NCBI GenBank assembly: GCA_003158295.1
Contig: PMIP01000076.1
Coordinates: 15,257-58,455, forward strand
Reading direction: 5' to 3'
Origin: Chloroflexota bacterium
GTDB taxonomy: Bacteria; Chloroflexota; Limnocylindria; Limnocylindrales; CSP1-4
DNA: 43,199 nucleotides
In this document: positions 1 through 8,007 of the stretch, piece after piece
Layout of the letters: every line of letters starts with the position of its first letter
How positions within the stretch are numbered: position 1 is the stretch's first letter
Translations under genes and position numbers: made by a program
The notes under the pieces: model-generated
Databases searched by the model: none
What the model was told of the DNA's origin: nothing
The model's input: the letters and a program-made list of their open reading frames with translations, nothing else

Positions 1-1
1 C

Positions 2-490
2 CTCGGCTTCGGCTTCTTCGCGACGCTGCAGGTCGCCGCGGTCCTTGCCTTCGTCCTCGGCCGCTTCGACATTCCGGCGCTCGGGCCCGTCCCTGCGTTC
101 GCGATCGGCCTCGGCGTCCATACGGCCGGCAACCCGCTGATCTCGTATCTGCTGGTCCTGGTCCTGGGATTGGGTGCGGTCTCCCTGGGCATCTTCCTGT
201 CGACCTTCGCCCGGACCGAGCTCCAGATCCTGCAGTTCATCCCGATCGTTATCGTGCCGCAGGCCCTGCTGAGCGGCTTCTTCTGGCCGATAGATCAGCT
301 GCCCTCGCTCCTTCAGCCGGTGGCCCGGGTCCTGCCCGTCACCTACGCCATCGACGGGCTGCGGCAGGTGATGATCGCCGGCGCGGACCTGACCTCTGGG
401 CAGGTGCTCTTCGATCTGGCCGTGCTGACGGGGATCGCGGCGGTCTTCATGGTGCTGGCGGCGGCCACGATCCGGCGGGAGGTGGCGTAG
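2..490 (+). CDS. ABC-2 type transporter permease (C-terminal part)
   Basis: The reading frame is open from the left edge, so only the last 162 residues are present and the start lies outside. Four hydrophobic stretches are visible, and between the third and fourth lies the segment SGFFWPIDQLP followed by LPVTYAIDGLR, which is characteristic of the membrane subunit of ABC-2 exporters (DrrB/NodJ type). The family forms the channel of drug, lipid or polysaccharide exporters and works with a separate ATPase, which would be expected upstream of the window. The substrate cannot be told from this fragment. The frame ends at a TAG and is followed by a non-coding gap. Confidence 0.85.
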   Translation, partial: LGFGFFATLQVAAVLAFVLGRFDIPALGPVPAFAIGLGVHTAGNPLISYLLVLVLGLGAVSLGIFLSTFARTELQILQFIPIVIVPQALLSGFFWPIDQLPSLLQPVARVLPVTYAIDGLRQVMIAGADLTSGQVLFDLAVLTGIAAVFMVLAAATIRREVA

Positions 491-922
491 GGGAGGGGCG
501 TGGGTCGCGCCGGCCGTTCTGGTGGCGAGCGGCGAGGGGTGCGCGGCCACGATACGGCGGCGCCGACCGATGGCGCGGCCGCGGCGGAGGTTGCCGGGTT
601 CGCAGTGCCCGGCGACTTCGCCCTGCGCCGCCCCGCGCCGGTCCGAGACTGCGCATTACCAGCCGCCGTAGTACTAAGCGGAGATCGGCAGCGGGCAGGC
701 CGGTTCCGAACCTCCATCGTTAGGCGCTGCACGAAATTGCCAGCCCAAATCGTCCCGGCGTGAGCGTGGCTCGGGACAGGTTGGCGGCCGAGCGGCCGCG
801 CGACGGTCCAGCCCGCATTACCGCCGCGAGGCGTCTGCACTTAGTACTCCATCCACTGGTATTACGCAGTTTCGGGCTGGGTGCCGCCCGGTCCGCCGCC
901 CCCGCGGTGCCGCCTCCGACCG
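491..922. other. Intergenic region without a convincing gene
   Basis: This is 432 bases between the exporter stop and the convergent end of the MFS gene. Open frames here have arginine-rich compositions typical of antisense shadows. The only structure seen is a perfect 9-base inverted repeat, AGTACTAAG at 670-678 and CTTAGTACT at 840-848, about 160 bases apart, with the string GCATTACC near each arm. No terminator with a T-run and no tRNA were recognised. Confidence 0.5.
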
Positions 923-2332
923 TCAGACCGGCAGACGCGCCCGGGCGCTCCGAAGCCGCTTCCGGAACCCGTGGCGCCGAGGCCCGGCCACAACCAGCGC
1001 CGCCGACCACGCCAGCAGTGAAACCATGGCGATCCCGTAGACCGGCCAGTAGCTGCCGAACCGGTCGTACAGGATGCCGCCGGAGTTCATGACGATGATC
1101 CCGCCGGCCGGGTACGCGATGGCGATCACCCCGAAGATCGCTCCGAAGTTGTGGCCGCCGAAGACATCGCTGAAGGCCGCCGATCGGATCGCGATCGTGG
1201 CGCCGATCCCGAAGCCGTAGAGCGCGTTGCCGGCGACGGCCAGGGCCAGCAGCGAGCCGTTCGAAGCGAAGATGGCGGTCGCACCTACGGCGACCAGGCC
1301 GGCGCAGAGCAGGCCGATGTATCGCCGCCCGAATCGGTCCGACAGCCCGCCGCCCACCACTTGCCCGGCGACGTACGCGTAGCACTGGAGAGCGAGCAGC
1401 GTTGCGGCGAACCCGGCGTCGATCCCCTGGCCGATGGCATGGCGCGAGGAGGTCTGGAAGATTCCCTCGTCGATGCAGCCGATCCCCACCGCACCCACCA
1501 GCAGGATCAGGAAGCGGCGGGTCCGCAGGGTCCTGCGGAGGGCGTCGGGGCGAGTGCGGCTGCCTGCCGGGATCTGCTCCTGCGAAGCGGCGATCGCGCC
1601 CGGAGCGGCGGTCTCGTGCAGGCCGCGCGCCGGTGTCCGCCTTGCTGCGGCGCCCGTTGTCGCTGCACCGTCCGCCGGCGCGCCCCTCGCTGCACCGTCC
1701 GCCGGCGCGCCCTTTGCCGCGCCCTCCCCCGACCCGCCCGGCACGACAACAGCCGGCCCGCTCGTCATGAGCCAGACGAACGGCAGGGCCACGAGCGAAA
1801 GCCCTGCGAAGCCGACCGCCGCCGACCGCCAGCCCAGCTCCGGGATCAACCCCGCCGCGAGCGGGAGAGCCAGCGCCACTCCGATGCCGGGGCCGGCGTA
1901 CGCCACGCCGAGAGCCAGACCGGTGGCCCCCGCATACCTCCGCGCGATCGCCGTCGTGGTGCCGACGAAGACCAGCTGCAGCCCGAGCGCCAGAAAGACC
2001 CCGTACGCGGCGATTAGGAACGCGACGTCGGTCGCCATCGAGGCGACGGCCCAACCGATCGCCGATAGCAGTGTGCCGACGTACAGCAGGGTTCGGTCGT
2101 TGAAGACGTCGTAGGCGCGTCCCAGCAGCGGCGACGCGAGCGCCGAGACCAGCAGGAACATCGTCCACGGCATCTGCCCGAGCTCGCGCGAGGTGTGGAA
2201 CGTACTCTCGAACTGGGGCGCGAACAGCGGGAAGCAGTACAGCGGGGCGTAGGCGATCGCTCCCACCACGAACGCGCCGAGAACCGGCACGCTCAGCGCC
2301 AGGTCACGTCGGGATACTCGGACACCGGGCAT
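923..2332 (-). CDS. MFS transporter
   Basis: This is a 469-residue protein of the major facilitator superfamily, with about 12 predicted membrane helices in two halves. Typical loop motifs are GRAYDVFNDR after helix 2 and the corresponding GGLSDRFGRRYIG in the second half, matching the GxxxDRxGRR signature. It resembles oxalate/formate antiporter-like and monocarboxylate-type MFS carriers, but the substrate cannot be assigned. The central cytoplasmic loop, roughly residues 200-270, is unusually long and Ala/Gly/Pro-rich and contains a tandem duplication. The ATG follows a -10-like TACGAT by only six bases, and no Shine-Dalgarno sequence is seen, suggesting a leaderless message. Confidence 0.88.
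   Translation of the reverse strand: MPGVRVSRRDLALSVPVLGAFVVGAIAYAPLYCFPLFAPQFESTFHTSRELGQMPWTMFLLVSALASPLLGRAYDVFNDRTLLYVGTLLSAIGWAVASMATDVAFLIAAYGVFLALGLQLVFVGTTTAIARRYAGATGLALGVAYAGPGIGVALALPLAAGLIPELGWRSAAVGFAGLSLVALPFVWLMTSGPAVVVPGGSGEGAAKGAPADGAARGAPADGAATTGAAARRTPARGLHETAAPGAIAASQEQIPAGSRTRPDALRRTLRTRRFLILLVGAVGIGCIDEGIFQTSSRHAIGQGIDAGFAATLLALQCYAYVAGQVVGGGLSDRFGRRYIGLLCAGLVAVGATAIFASNGSLLALAVAGNALYGFGIGATIAIRSAAFSDVFGGHNFGAIFGVIAIAYPAGGIIVMNSGGILYDRFGSYWPVYGIAMVSLLAWSAALVVAGPRRHGFRKRLRSARARLPV
1662..1715 (-). repeat. 27-bp tandem duplication inside the MFS gene
   Basis: Two adjacent 27-base units, starting at 1662 and 1689, are nearly identical and differ mainly in the last few bases. 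The unit length is a multiple of three, so the duplication stays in frame and repeats the peptide GAPADGAA in the central loop of the MFS transporter. Confidence 0.8.
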
Positions 2333-2338
2333 GCGCGC

Positions 2339-2344
2339 ATCGTA
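2339..2344 (-). promoter_or_regulatory. -10 box TACGAT directly before the MFS start
   Basis: On the minus strand TACGAT is followed by six bases and then the ATG at 2332. A -10 hexamer this close would place transcription initiation at or near the A of the start codon. Confidence 0.5.
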
Positions 2345-2445
2345 GGCGCGACAGAGGAATCTCGGACCCAGTGTCAGACCGCCGACAACAATCGAGGGCA
2401 GCGAGGCGCAGACTGGACTGACGGTTGGTCTCGACGGAGGTCGCC

Positions 2446-2913
2446 TTGCTCCAGAATCGCTTCACCCGCGGCGCATCGGCCGCGATCCATGTGGTGTTCA
2501 TCACCCTGGTGCTCTGGGGGGTGTGGCGGGCCCTCCAGCCACAATCGTGGGCCTGGGGAGAGCCGGCCGAGAAGATCAGCAGGGTCATCGCCATGGTCGG
2601 GATTGCCTTCGCCATACTCATGGCCATCGGCTTGGTCCTGTGGCTGAGGAAGGGACGGATCGAGCTCCTGCTGATCCCCGATAACATCCTTTTGGTCGTC
2701 TTCGGTTTCGCGGCCTGGCAGTCATTGGACGTTCGTTTCGTCGTGTCCTTCCTGGCCCTCGCGGCCGCTCTGGTTCCGGTCCTGATGGATCCCCGCCGGC
2801 AGCAGCGAGCCACCCCGCCGGTGTACTGGCCCGGCTACGGCTCCGGCGCACCGCCGTATTCGCCCGCCGATTCAGCGGCGTCGGAACGCCCAAAGCCGCC
2901 ACCTACGAGCTAA
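2446..2913 (+). CDS. Small membrane protein, function unknown
   Basis: A protein of about 155 residues with four hydrophobic segments (near AAIHVVFITLVLWGV, VIAMVGIAFAILMAIGLVL, IELLLIPDNILLVVFGF and VVSFLALAAALVPVLM), then a Pro/Ser-rich soluble tail containing YWPGYGSGAPPYSP. TTG at 2446 is preferred because GGAGG stands five bases before it; an in-frame TTG at 2425 is the alternative. It lies divergent from the MFS gene and convergent with the lipoprotein gene. I do not recognise a family, and nothing nearby suggests a partner. Confidence 0.65.
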   Translation: MLQNRFTRGASAAIHVVFITLVLWGVWRALQPQSWAWGEPAEKISRVIAMVGIAFAILMAIGLVLWLRKGRIELLLIPDNILLVVFGFAAWQSLDVRFVVSFLALAAALVPVLMDPRRQQRATPPVYWPGYGSGAPPYSPADSAASERPKPPPTS

Positions 2914-2974
2914 CAGTCCCGTTCCGCGGCTGATCCCCAGGCGACCGTTGACCTGCCCTCGCGTGGACCGGCTC

Positions 2975-4111
2975 TTACCGCTGGAACACCTTGTAGTCGT
3001 GGGCCTGGGTCAGGCCCATGTCGGCGGCGGATGCCTCGGTCGTATCCCCGGACATGATGGCTACCTTGGCCAGACGGTATGGCCCGGACTTGCCCGACTT
3101 GTAGATCGTGGAACCGTCGAACGCCAGATCGAGGGGCTGGGCGCCGGCCACGAGATCGACGTCCCCTCCGGTAACGTCGATCTGGGCTCCCGTGCTGTCG
3201 AGCAGGTACCCCACCACCTTGTATTTGCCCGGGTTCTGGACGGTGACGGTCGGTGAGAGGACCAGCTTGTTGGCCAGCCCATCGTGGTCGCTGTCGACCA
3301 GACGCTCTGAGAAACCCGAGCTTAGCGTTACGGTGCCGCTGGCAACCAGGATCTCGTAGCTCGTAAAGCGCGGGCTTGCTCCCGGTACCGCGACCATGAT
3401 CGTGTAGCTCCCGCCGCCGCTGCCAGGGGTGACGTGGCCCGTCCAATGGCCGGCCCCGGCCGGAGTCAAGGTGATAGCGGAGGAGGTTCCTGTTGGGTCG
3501 TGGAGCTGAGCTGTGGCTGTGTCCCCGGCCTGAGGTTCGGTCAGCACGACGTCGAAATCGACGCTGGCTCCGTGGTCGTACTGGTGCGCCGGATCCGGAG
3601 CCGTTATCGTCAGAGTCCGGCCGGTCTCGATCGACACCACCACCGCGACCTGAGCCTGGGCCGTCCCCGAGTTGACGATGTGAAGATTGCCGTCGGTCGG
3701 GTTGGTCAGGCTCGCCCAGAGAGACCCGGCAACTATCGGGCTAGGCGCCAGCGAGGTCCCGTCGATCGTAGCCGTCACCGGCGTGCCGTCCGTGTATAGC
3801 GTTACCTCCGCTTGGGGCGACTGTTCGAAGGTGAGGGGTACGTCGACCGAACCGCCGGCGGGCACCGTCTGGGCCACAGTGATGCTCACCTGCATCGATG
3901 AGCCCTCGGTGGACAGCGCGGACGGCGTCGATCCGGCGGAAGGGGCCGCGAGACTGGCCGGAGCCGATGAAACGTCCGTGGGCAGCGCGGACGGCGTTGC
4001 CCCGGCGGAAGGGGCCGCGGCGGTGCAGCCCGAGAGGATGGCCGCTACCGCCGCGGCGGATAGCAAGACCAGGAGGATCCTGCGAAACCGCCCGACGCGA
4101 TGCGATCTCAT
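2975..4111 (-). CDS. Secreted lipoprotein with beta-rich domains
   Basis: A protein of 378 residues. The N-terminus has a basic stretch, a hydrophobic core and the lipobox AILSGC, so it should be lipid-anchored outside the membrane at Cys29 or so. A Ser/Ala/Pro linker follows that is duplicated (APSAG-TPSAL twice). The remainder is beta-rich and resembles pre-peptidase or PPC-like and Ig-like carbohydrate- or peptide-binding modules. Near residue 285 is DSDHDGLAN, matching a DxDxDG calcium loop. There is a strong GGAGGGAACGGAG ribosome site before the ATG. No catalytic motif was seen, so the function is unknown, probably binding or adhesion at the surface. Confidence 0.78.
   Translation of the reverse strand: MRSHRVGRFRRILLVLLSAAAVAAILSGCTAAAPSAGATPSALPTDVSSAPASLAAPSAGSTPSALSTEGSSMQVSITVAQTVPAGGSVDVPLTFEQSPQAEVTLYTDGTPVTATIDGTSLAPSPIVAGSLWASLTNPTDGNLHIVNSGTAQAQVAVVVSIETGRTLTITAPDPAHQYDHGASVDFDVVLTEPQAGDTATAQLHDPTGTSSAITLTPAGAGHWTGHVTPGSGGGSYTIMVAVPGASPRFTSYEILVASGTVTLSSGFSERLVDSDHDGLANKLVLSPTVTVQNPGKYKVVGYLLDSTGAQIDVTGGDVDLVAGAQPLDLAFDGSTIYKSGKSGPYRLAKVAIMSGDTTEASAADMGLTQAHDYKVFQR
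3909..4019 (-). repeat. Imperfect 42-bp duplication in the lipoprotein linker
   Basis: Two 42-base segments, 3909-3950 and 3978-4019, are nearly identical and lie 69 bases apart, which keeps the reading frame. They encode the repeated Ala/Pro/Ser linker just after the lipidated cysteine. Confidence 0.75.
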
Positions 4112-4340
4112 GTCTCCGTTCCCTCCCGCCAGTCTCAGCGACCGACGCCTCAGAACGAGGCGCAGCCACGTCGGACCGTCGTCGATGCGACGCGTCTAGC
4201 GCATGACGCTACGCTAAACGAAGAAGCAACGGTGTCGGCTGGACGACAGAGCCGACCGCGCGGCGGGCGACTGCCCGCCACGGGATTGCAGCCGAGCGCT
4301 GCGCTTGTGTACGGTTGTCCGGTTGAACGGCGCCCCCCCG

Positions 4341-4994
4341 TTACTCCTCGGGCTTGGCCTCGCCCTCGGCCGGAGCCTCGCCTTCCGCAGCCTCCTCGCC
4401 CTCGACCGCCTCGACGACCGGCTCCTCGATCACGTGCGGCGCGGCGACATGGGCCACGACCTCGTCCGGGTCGGAGAGCAGGGTCACGTCCGGCGGCAGC
4501 GCCACCTCGCGCAGATGGATCGAGGCTTCGAAGTCCACCAGCCCCTCGATCGAGAACTCGAACGAGTCGGGCAGGTTCTCGGGGAGGGCGCGGATCTTCA
4601 CGCGGTCGATGTTGTGGAGCAGCGTGCCGCCCAGGCGGACCACGGCGTACGACTCGCCCGTGGCGTGAAGCGGGATCTCGACCGTGACTTCTTCGCCCTT
4701 CTTGAGGGCGAACAGGTCGACATGGAGCAGCTGGCGGTGCCGAGGATCGATCTGGAAGCCGTGGATCAGGACCTGGTGCTTCTCTTTGCCGTCGATCTCC
4801 AGCTCGATGATCGTGTTCGAGTGGACCTTCTTGCGCAGGTGGTCGAACTCGTGCGCATCGAGCGAGACGGAGACGGAAGCGATCCCATGGCCGAAGACCA
4901 CGGCCGGGATTCGACCGGCCTTGCGCAGGTGGGCGACCGCCTTGCCGGTCTCGGTCCGGCTGGTCGCGGTAAGTACTGTCGGGGCTGGGCTCAC
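4341..4994 (-). CDS. rplY: 50S ribosomal protein L25/CTC
   Basis: A 217-residue protein of the CTC/TL5 subfamily of L25, which binds the 5S rRNA E-loop in the large ribosomal subunit. The N-terminal 5S-binding domain shows GKAVAHLRKAGRIPAVVFG, and a second beta domain follows with GTLLHNIDRVKIRALPENLP. The C-terminus is a Glu/Ala-rich acidic tail, common in this subfamily. The frame is open 70 codons further upstream, but the GTG at 4994 is chosen because GAGAGG stands about nine bases before it and alignment to the family begins here. The upstream extension overlaps intergenic direct repeats. Confidence 0.92.
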   Translation of the reverse strand: MSPAPTVLTATSRTETGKAVAHLRKAGRIPAVVFGHGIASVSVSLDAHEFDHLRKKVHSNTIIELEIDGKEKHQVLIHGFQIDPRHRQLLHVDLFALKKGEEVTVEIPLHATGESYAVVRLGGTLLHNIDRVKIRALPENLPDSFEFSIEGLVDFEASIHLREVALPPDVTLLSDPDEVVAHVAAPHVIEEPVVEAVEGEEAAEGEAPAEGEAKPEE

Positions 4995-5128
4995 GTGCGA
5001 AAACCTCTCTGCGCGGTCCATCGGGGCGCCGATCGGCTCACGCCAGGCGCTGCGGGGTACGAGCCTACCACTCTCGGGCCGTCCGAGGGGCGGCGCCGCC
5101 CGCTGGTCGCGGCCGGTCGCGGCAGCCT

Positions 5129-5207
5129 CGAGGCGCGGCACGAGCCGTGAACCCGGCCGCCGAGACGCGGCACCTGCCCTCATGCCGGCCGCGAGGCGCG
5201 GCACGAG
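5129..5207. repeat. Three direct repeats upstream of the two-component genes
   Basis: CGAGGCGCGGCACGAG occurs at 5129-5144 and 5192-5207, and a shortened variant CGAGACGCGGCAC at 5161-5173. The starts are 32 and 31 bases apart, close to three helical turns. They lie between the L25 start and the response-regulator start and could be regulator-binding sites. Confidence 0.55.
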
Positions 5208-5231
5208 AGCCTGCGGCGTGGTGGCGGGGTG

Positions 5232-5237
5232 TAGATT
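5232..5237 (+). promoter_or_regulatory. -10 box TAGATT before the response regulator
   Basis: TAGATT ends seven bases before the ATG at 5245, with no ribosome-binding site between them, consistent with a leaderless transcript. Confidence 0.45.
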
Positions 5238-5244
5238 CCCGCCG

Positions 5245-5943
5245 ATGGCCGCAACGATCCTGATCGTCGAAGATGAGTACGCCGTCGCGCGTGGGATCCA
5301 GTACGCCCTCCAGCAGGAGGGTTACCAGGTGGCGGTATGCAGGTCCGGCGAAGAGGGCCTGGAATTCGCGCTGCGTGAGGGCCCGGACCTCGTGGTGCTG
5401 GACGTTCGACTGCCCGGCATCGATGGCTTCGAGGTCCTGCGGCGGCTGCGGACCAGCGGCTCCAAGGCCCCCGTCCTGATCCTCACCGCCCGCGACGAGG
5501 AGATGGACAAGGTAATCGGGCTGGAGCTGGGCGCGGACGACTACGTCACCAAGCCCTTTGGCCTGCGCGAGCTGATGAGCCGGATCAAGGCCCTGCTGCG
5601 GCGCGCCTACGGCGACCTGGCCGACGCCGGCGGCGGACGCCTGCTGCGGCACGGGGATCTGCTCATCGACCTGGAGCGCCGGCGCGTCCAGCGTGGCGAG
5701 CGTCGCATCGCCCTGACCGCGACCGAGTTCGAGATCCTGCGCCACCTGGCCAGCCGGCCGGGCCGCGTCTACTCCCGGCGCGAGCTGCTGGAGCTGACGC
5801 GCGACTACGAAGCCCTCGATCAGGACGAGAAGACGATCAACGTCCACGTCAGCCACCTGCGCGAGAAGCTGGAGGACGATCCTTCGAGCCCGCGGTTCGT
5901 CCTGACGGTCCGCGGCGCGGGGTACGCGTTCGCGGAGCGCTGA
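5245..5943 (+). CDS. OmpR/PhoB-family response regulator
   Basis: A 232-residue DNA-binding response regulator. The receiver domain (residues 1-115) has the acidic pair Asp9-Asp/Glu, the phospho-acceptor Asp53 in VVLDVRLPG, Thr81 and Lys103 in VTKPF. The C-terminal winged helix (about 135-230) has the family features LTATEFEILRHLA and VHVSHLREKLE followed by TVRGAGYAF. The frame extends upstream, but the ATG at 5245 matches the domain start. Its stop is one base before the start of the cognate histidine kinase, so the two are co-transcribed. The direct repeats upstream may be its own binding sites. Confidence 0.95.
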   Translation: MAATILIVEDEYAVARGIQYALQQEGYQVAVCRSGEEGLEFALREGPDLVVLDVRLPGIDGFEVLRRLRTSGSKAPVLILTARDEEMDKVIGLELGADDYVTKPFGLRELMSRIKALLRRAYGDLADAGGGRLLRHGDLLIDLERRRVQRGERRIALTATEFEILRHLASRPGRVYSRRELLELTRDYEALDQDEKTINVHVSHLREKLEDDPSSPRFVLTVRGAGYAFAER

Positions 5944-5944
5944 G

Positions 5945-7780
5945 ATGGCCGCGAGGAAGACCAAGAAGAAGCCGGCCTCGCGCACCGGGACGCCTCTCCC
6001 TCCGACGCCGCCCTCGTCGACCAACTCGGCCGAAGGACCGGGCGATCGGCCGGACGCTCAGTCGGCCGAGGCCGCCAGGAGCAGGGCCTTCCGGCGCCCG
6101 GACGTGCCTTTCTGGCGGGCACTGCCGCGCACATTCCAGGGCCGGCTATCGCTGGCCTTCGTCATGGTCTTCGTCCTGGCGGTCGGGACCGTCTCGACCC
6201 TGACCGTCCTCGTCCTGGACAACGCCCTGCGTCAGCAGGAAGAGACCAACCTGGAAGCCAGGGCCAACGCCGTGGCGGCCGTGGTCCGGGTCAAAGCCGA
6301 ATCCTCGGCCGCACTGGACCCGGCCAACGTCACGGTCGTCTCCGCCGGCGGCCAGCTGAACGACCTGGTCAGAAGCGCCCTGTCCAACCCGACGACGCTC
6401 ACCGACTACGCCAACAACGTCGCCCAGGCGGATCTCCGCCTCCGCGTCGGCCAGGGCTCAGACACCTCCGGCGGGATCGAGTTCTACCCCGCCAATGAGC
6501 CTTCCACGTTCAGCGCCTCCCTCACGGCGCAGCCGGGCAAAGGTCAGGCTCGCGACTCGGTCAGCTACACCGAGATCTTCAAGTTCCAGGACCCGGTGGG
6601 CGTCCAGCCGACCTGGTACCTCGAGGTCAGCCTCTCGGCGCCATACACGACGCGGAGCAGCACCATCGCCTCCGTCGTCGGCTTCCTGATCGTCACCGCG
6701 ACGGTGGCTCTGCTGCTTGCCATCGTGGTGTCGTCCTTCCTGGCTCGCCGCTTCACCAGGCCCCTGCGCCGCCTGACGGACGCCGCCCGAGCCCTGGCCG
6801 AAGGCGACCTGGCCCGTCGAGTCCCCGCCGAGCGCGCCCACACCGGAGGCCTCGAGATCACCGAGCTCTCGCACCAGTTCAACGCCATGGCGGACCAGGT
6901 TGAGGAGACGATGGAGGTCATCCGTCGCGATCGCGACATCAGCCGCGAGTTCCTGGCCGACGTCTCGCACGAGCTCCGGACACCGCTGGCCGCGCTGCGA
7001 ACCTTCAACGAGTTGCTGCAGGAGAAGGCCGGCAACGATCCCGCAGCTCGGACGGAGTTCCTGGAGGCGAGCGCCCAGCAGATCGAACGCCTGGACTGGC
7101 TTGCCCAGAACCTGCTGGAGCTCTCCAAGCTCGACTCCGGGCTGGTTCGGCTCGACCTTCGACCGGATGACCTGCGGGCGACGATCCTCTCCGCCGTCGA
7201 GCAGGCCCAGGTCTCGGCGCTGCGACGCGGCATCGCTCTCACGACCGATCTGCCGGAGACTCCCCTGGTCACGCGCCACGATCCCCAGCGGCTTGGTCAG
7301 GTGCTGATCAACCTGATCGGCAACGCCCTCAAGTTCACCCCGCGTGGCGGTGCCGTCCAGGTGACCCTCGTCCCGCACCGTCGCGGAGCCCGAATCCAGG
7401 TAATCGACACGGGCGTTGGAATCGGCGCGAACGAGCTGCCCCACGTCTTCGAGCGCTTCTATCGCGGGTCGCGGGCCAACGAAGCGCGCGGCAGCGGCAG
7501 CGGCCTGGGCCTGGCGATCGTCCGCTCGATCGTGGAGATGCACAACGGCCGGGTCATGGTCGAGAGCCGCGTCGGGTCGGGGACCACCTTCACGGTCACG
7601 CTGCCTGCGGATCCCCGCACGGCCGTCGAGAGCGCGACGGGCGGCGCGGGCGCCACAGCGACCGCCACTTCCACGGCCCCGGCGCCGGCCGCGTCCACGA
7701 CCACTGCCGCAGCCACCGCCGCAGCCACGGCCACGCCCGCTTCCACAAAGCCGGCCGTCCCGCCCGGCCCGGCCAAGTAG
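5945..7780 (+). CDS. Membrane sensor histidine kinase with HAMP domain
   Basis: A 611-residue kinase. After a basic, Pro-rich cytoplasmic start come membrane helix 1 (about 67-91), an extracellular sensor of about 150 residues with no recognised fold, helix 2 (about 242-264), HAMP (265-320), the HisKA dimerisation domain with the phospho-acceptor His342 in DVSHELRTP, and the ATPase domain with Asn460 (NLIGNALKF), DTGVGI at 488-493 and GSGSGLGLAI near 517-525. The last 50 residues are an Ala/Thr/Pro low-complexity tail. It should phosphorylate the response regulator encoded just before it. Its signal is unknown, but the adjacent HtrA protease suggests envelope stress. Confidence 0.93.
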   Translation: MAARKTKKKPASRTGTPLPPTPPSSTNSAEGPGDRPDAQSAEAARSRAFRRPDVPFWRALPRTFQGRLSLAFVMVFVLAVGTVSTLTVLVLDNALRQQEETNLEARANAVAAVVRVKAESSAALDPANVTVVSAGGQLNDLVRSALSNPTTLTDYANNVAQADLRLRVGQGSDTSGGIEFYPANEPSTFSASLTAQPGKGQARDSVSYTEIFKFQDPVGVQPTWYLEVSLSAPYTTRSSTIASVVGFLIVTATVALLLAIVVSSFLARRFTRPLRRLTDAARALAEGDLARRVPAERAHTGGLEITELSHQFNAMADQVEETMEVIRRDRDISREFLADVSHELRTPLAALRTFNELLQEKAGNDPAARTEFLEASAQQIERLDWLAQNLLELSKLDSGLVRLDLRPDDLRATILSAVEQAQVSALRRGIALTTDLPETPLVTRHDPQRLGQVLINLIGNALKFTPRGGAVQVTLVPHRRGARIQVIDTGVGIGANELPHVFERFYRGSRANEARGSGSGLGLAIVRSIVEMHNGRVMVESRVGSGTTFTVTLPADPRTAVESATGGAGATATATSTAPAPAASTTTAAATAAATATPASTKPAVPPGPAK

Positions 7781-7922
7781 CCCGCCGGCCTGTCTTTGGC
7801 GTTGGCCGCGCGGTGCGGTAACCGTGCCGTGCGGTAGCCGAACCGACTCGGTGGCGGATTCTTCACCGTCCCCCGGCTCGAACCGCAACGACGCAATCGT
7901 CAAGCTGTCGCAGCCACAGATT

Positions 7923-7936
7923 GCGAGCATGCTCGC
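7923..7936. promoter_or_regulatory. Perfect 14-bp palindrome upstream of the HtrA gene
   Basis: GCGAGCATGCTCGC is a perfect palindrome 71 bases before the protease start, in the 227-base gap after the histidine kinase gene. A second short symmetric element, GAATAGCATTC, follows at 7960-7970. Either could be an operator; the assignment is by position only. Confidence 0.3.
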
Positions 7937-8007
7937 CAGCAGCGCGATCGGCCCTTTGTGAATAGCATTCGCGACTGCGACCACTCGTAGCCCAGAAAGC
8001 CGGCCCA

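Noticed and set aside
717-760. GTTAGGC resembling the end of an integron attC site.
   Set aside because: No matching RYYYAAC partner or paired arms at a suitable distance, and no integron integrase or cassette layout is present.
7840-7925. A tRNA-like T-arm string (GGTTCGAGCC on the minus strand) between the kinase and htrA.
   Set aside because: Only three base pairs can form next to the loop, and no acceptor or anticodon stem can be built around it.
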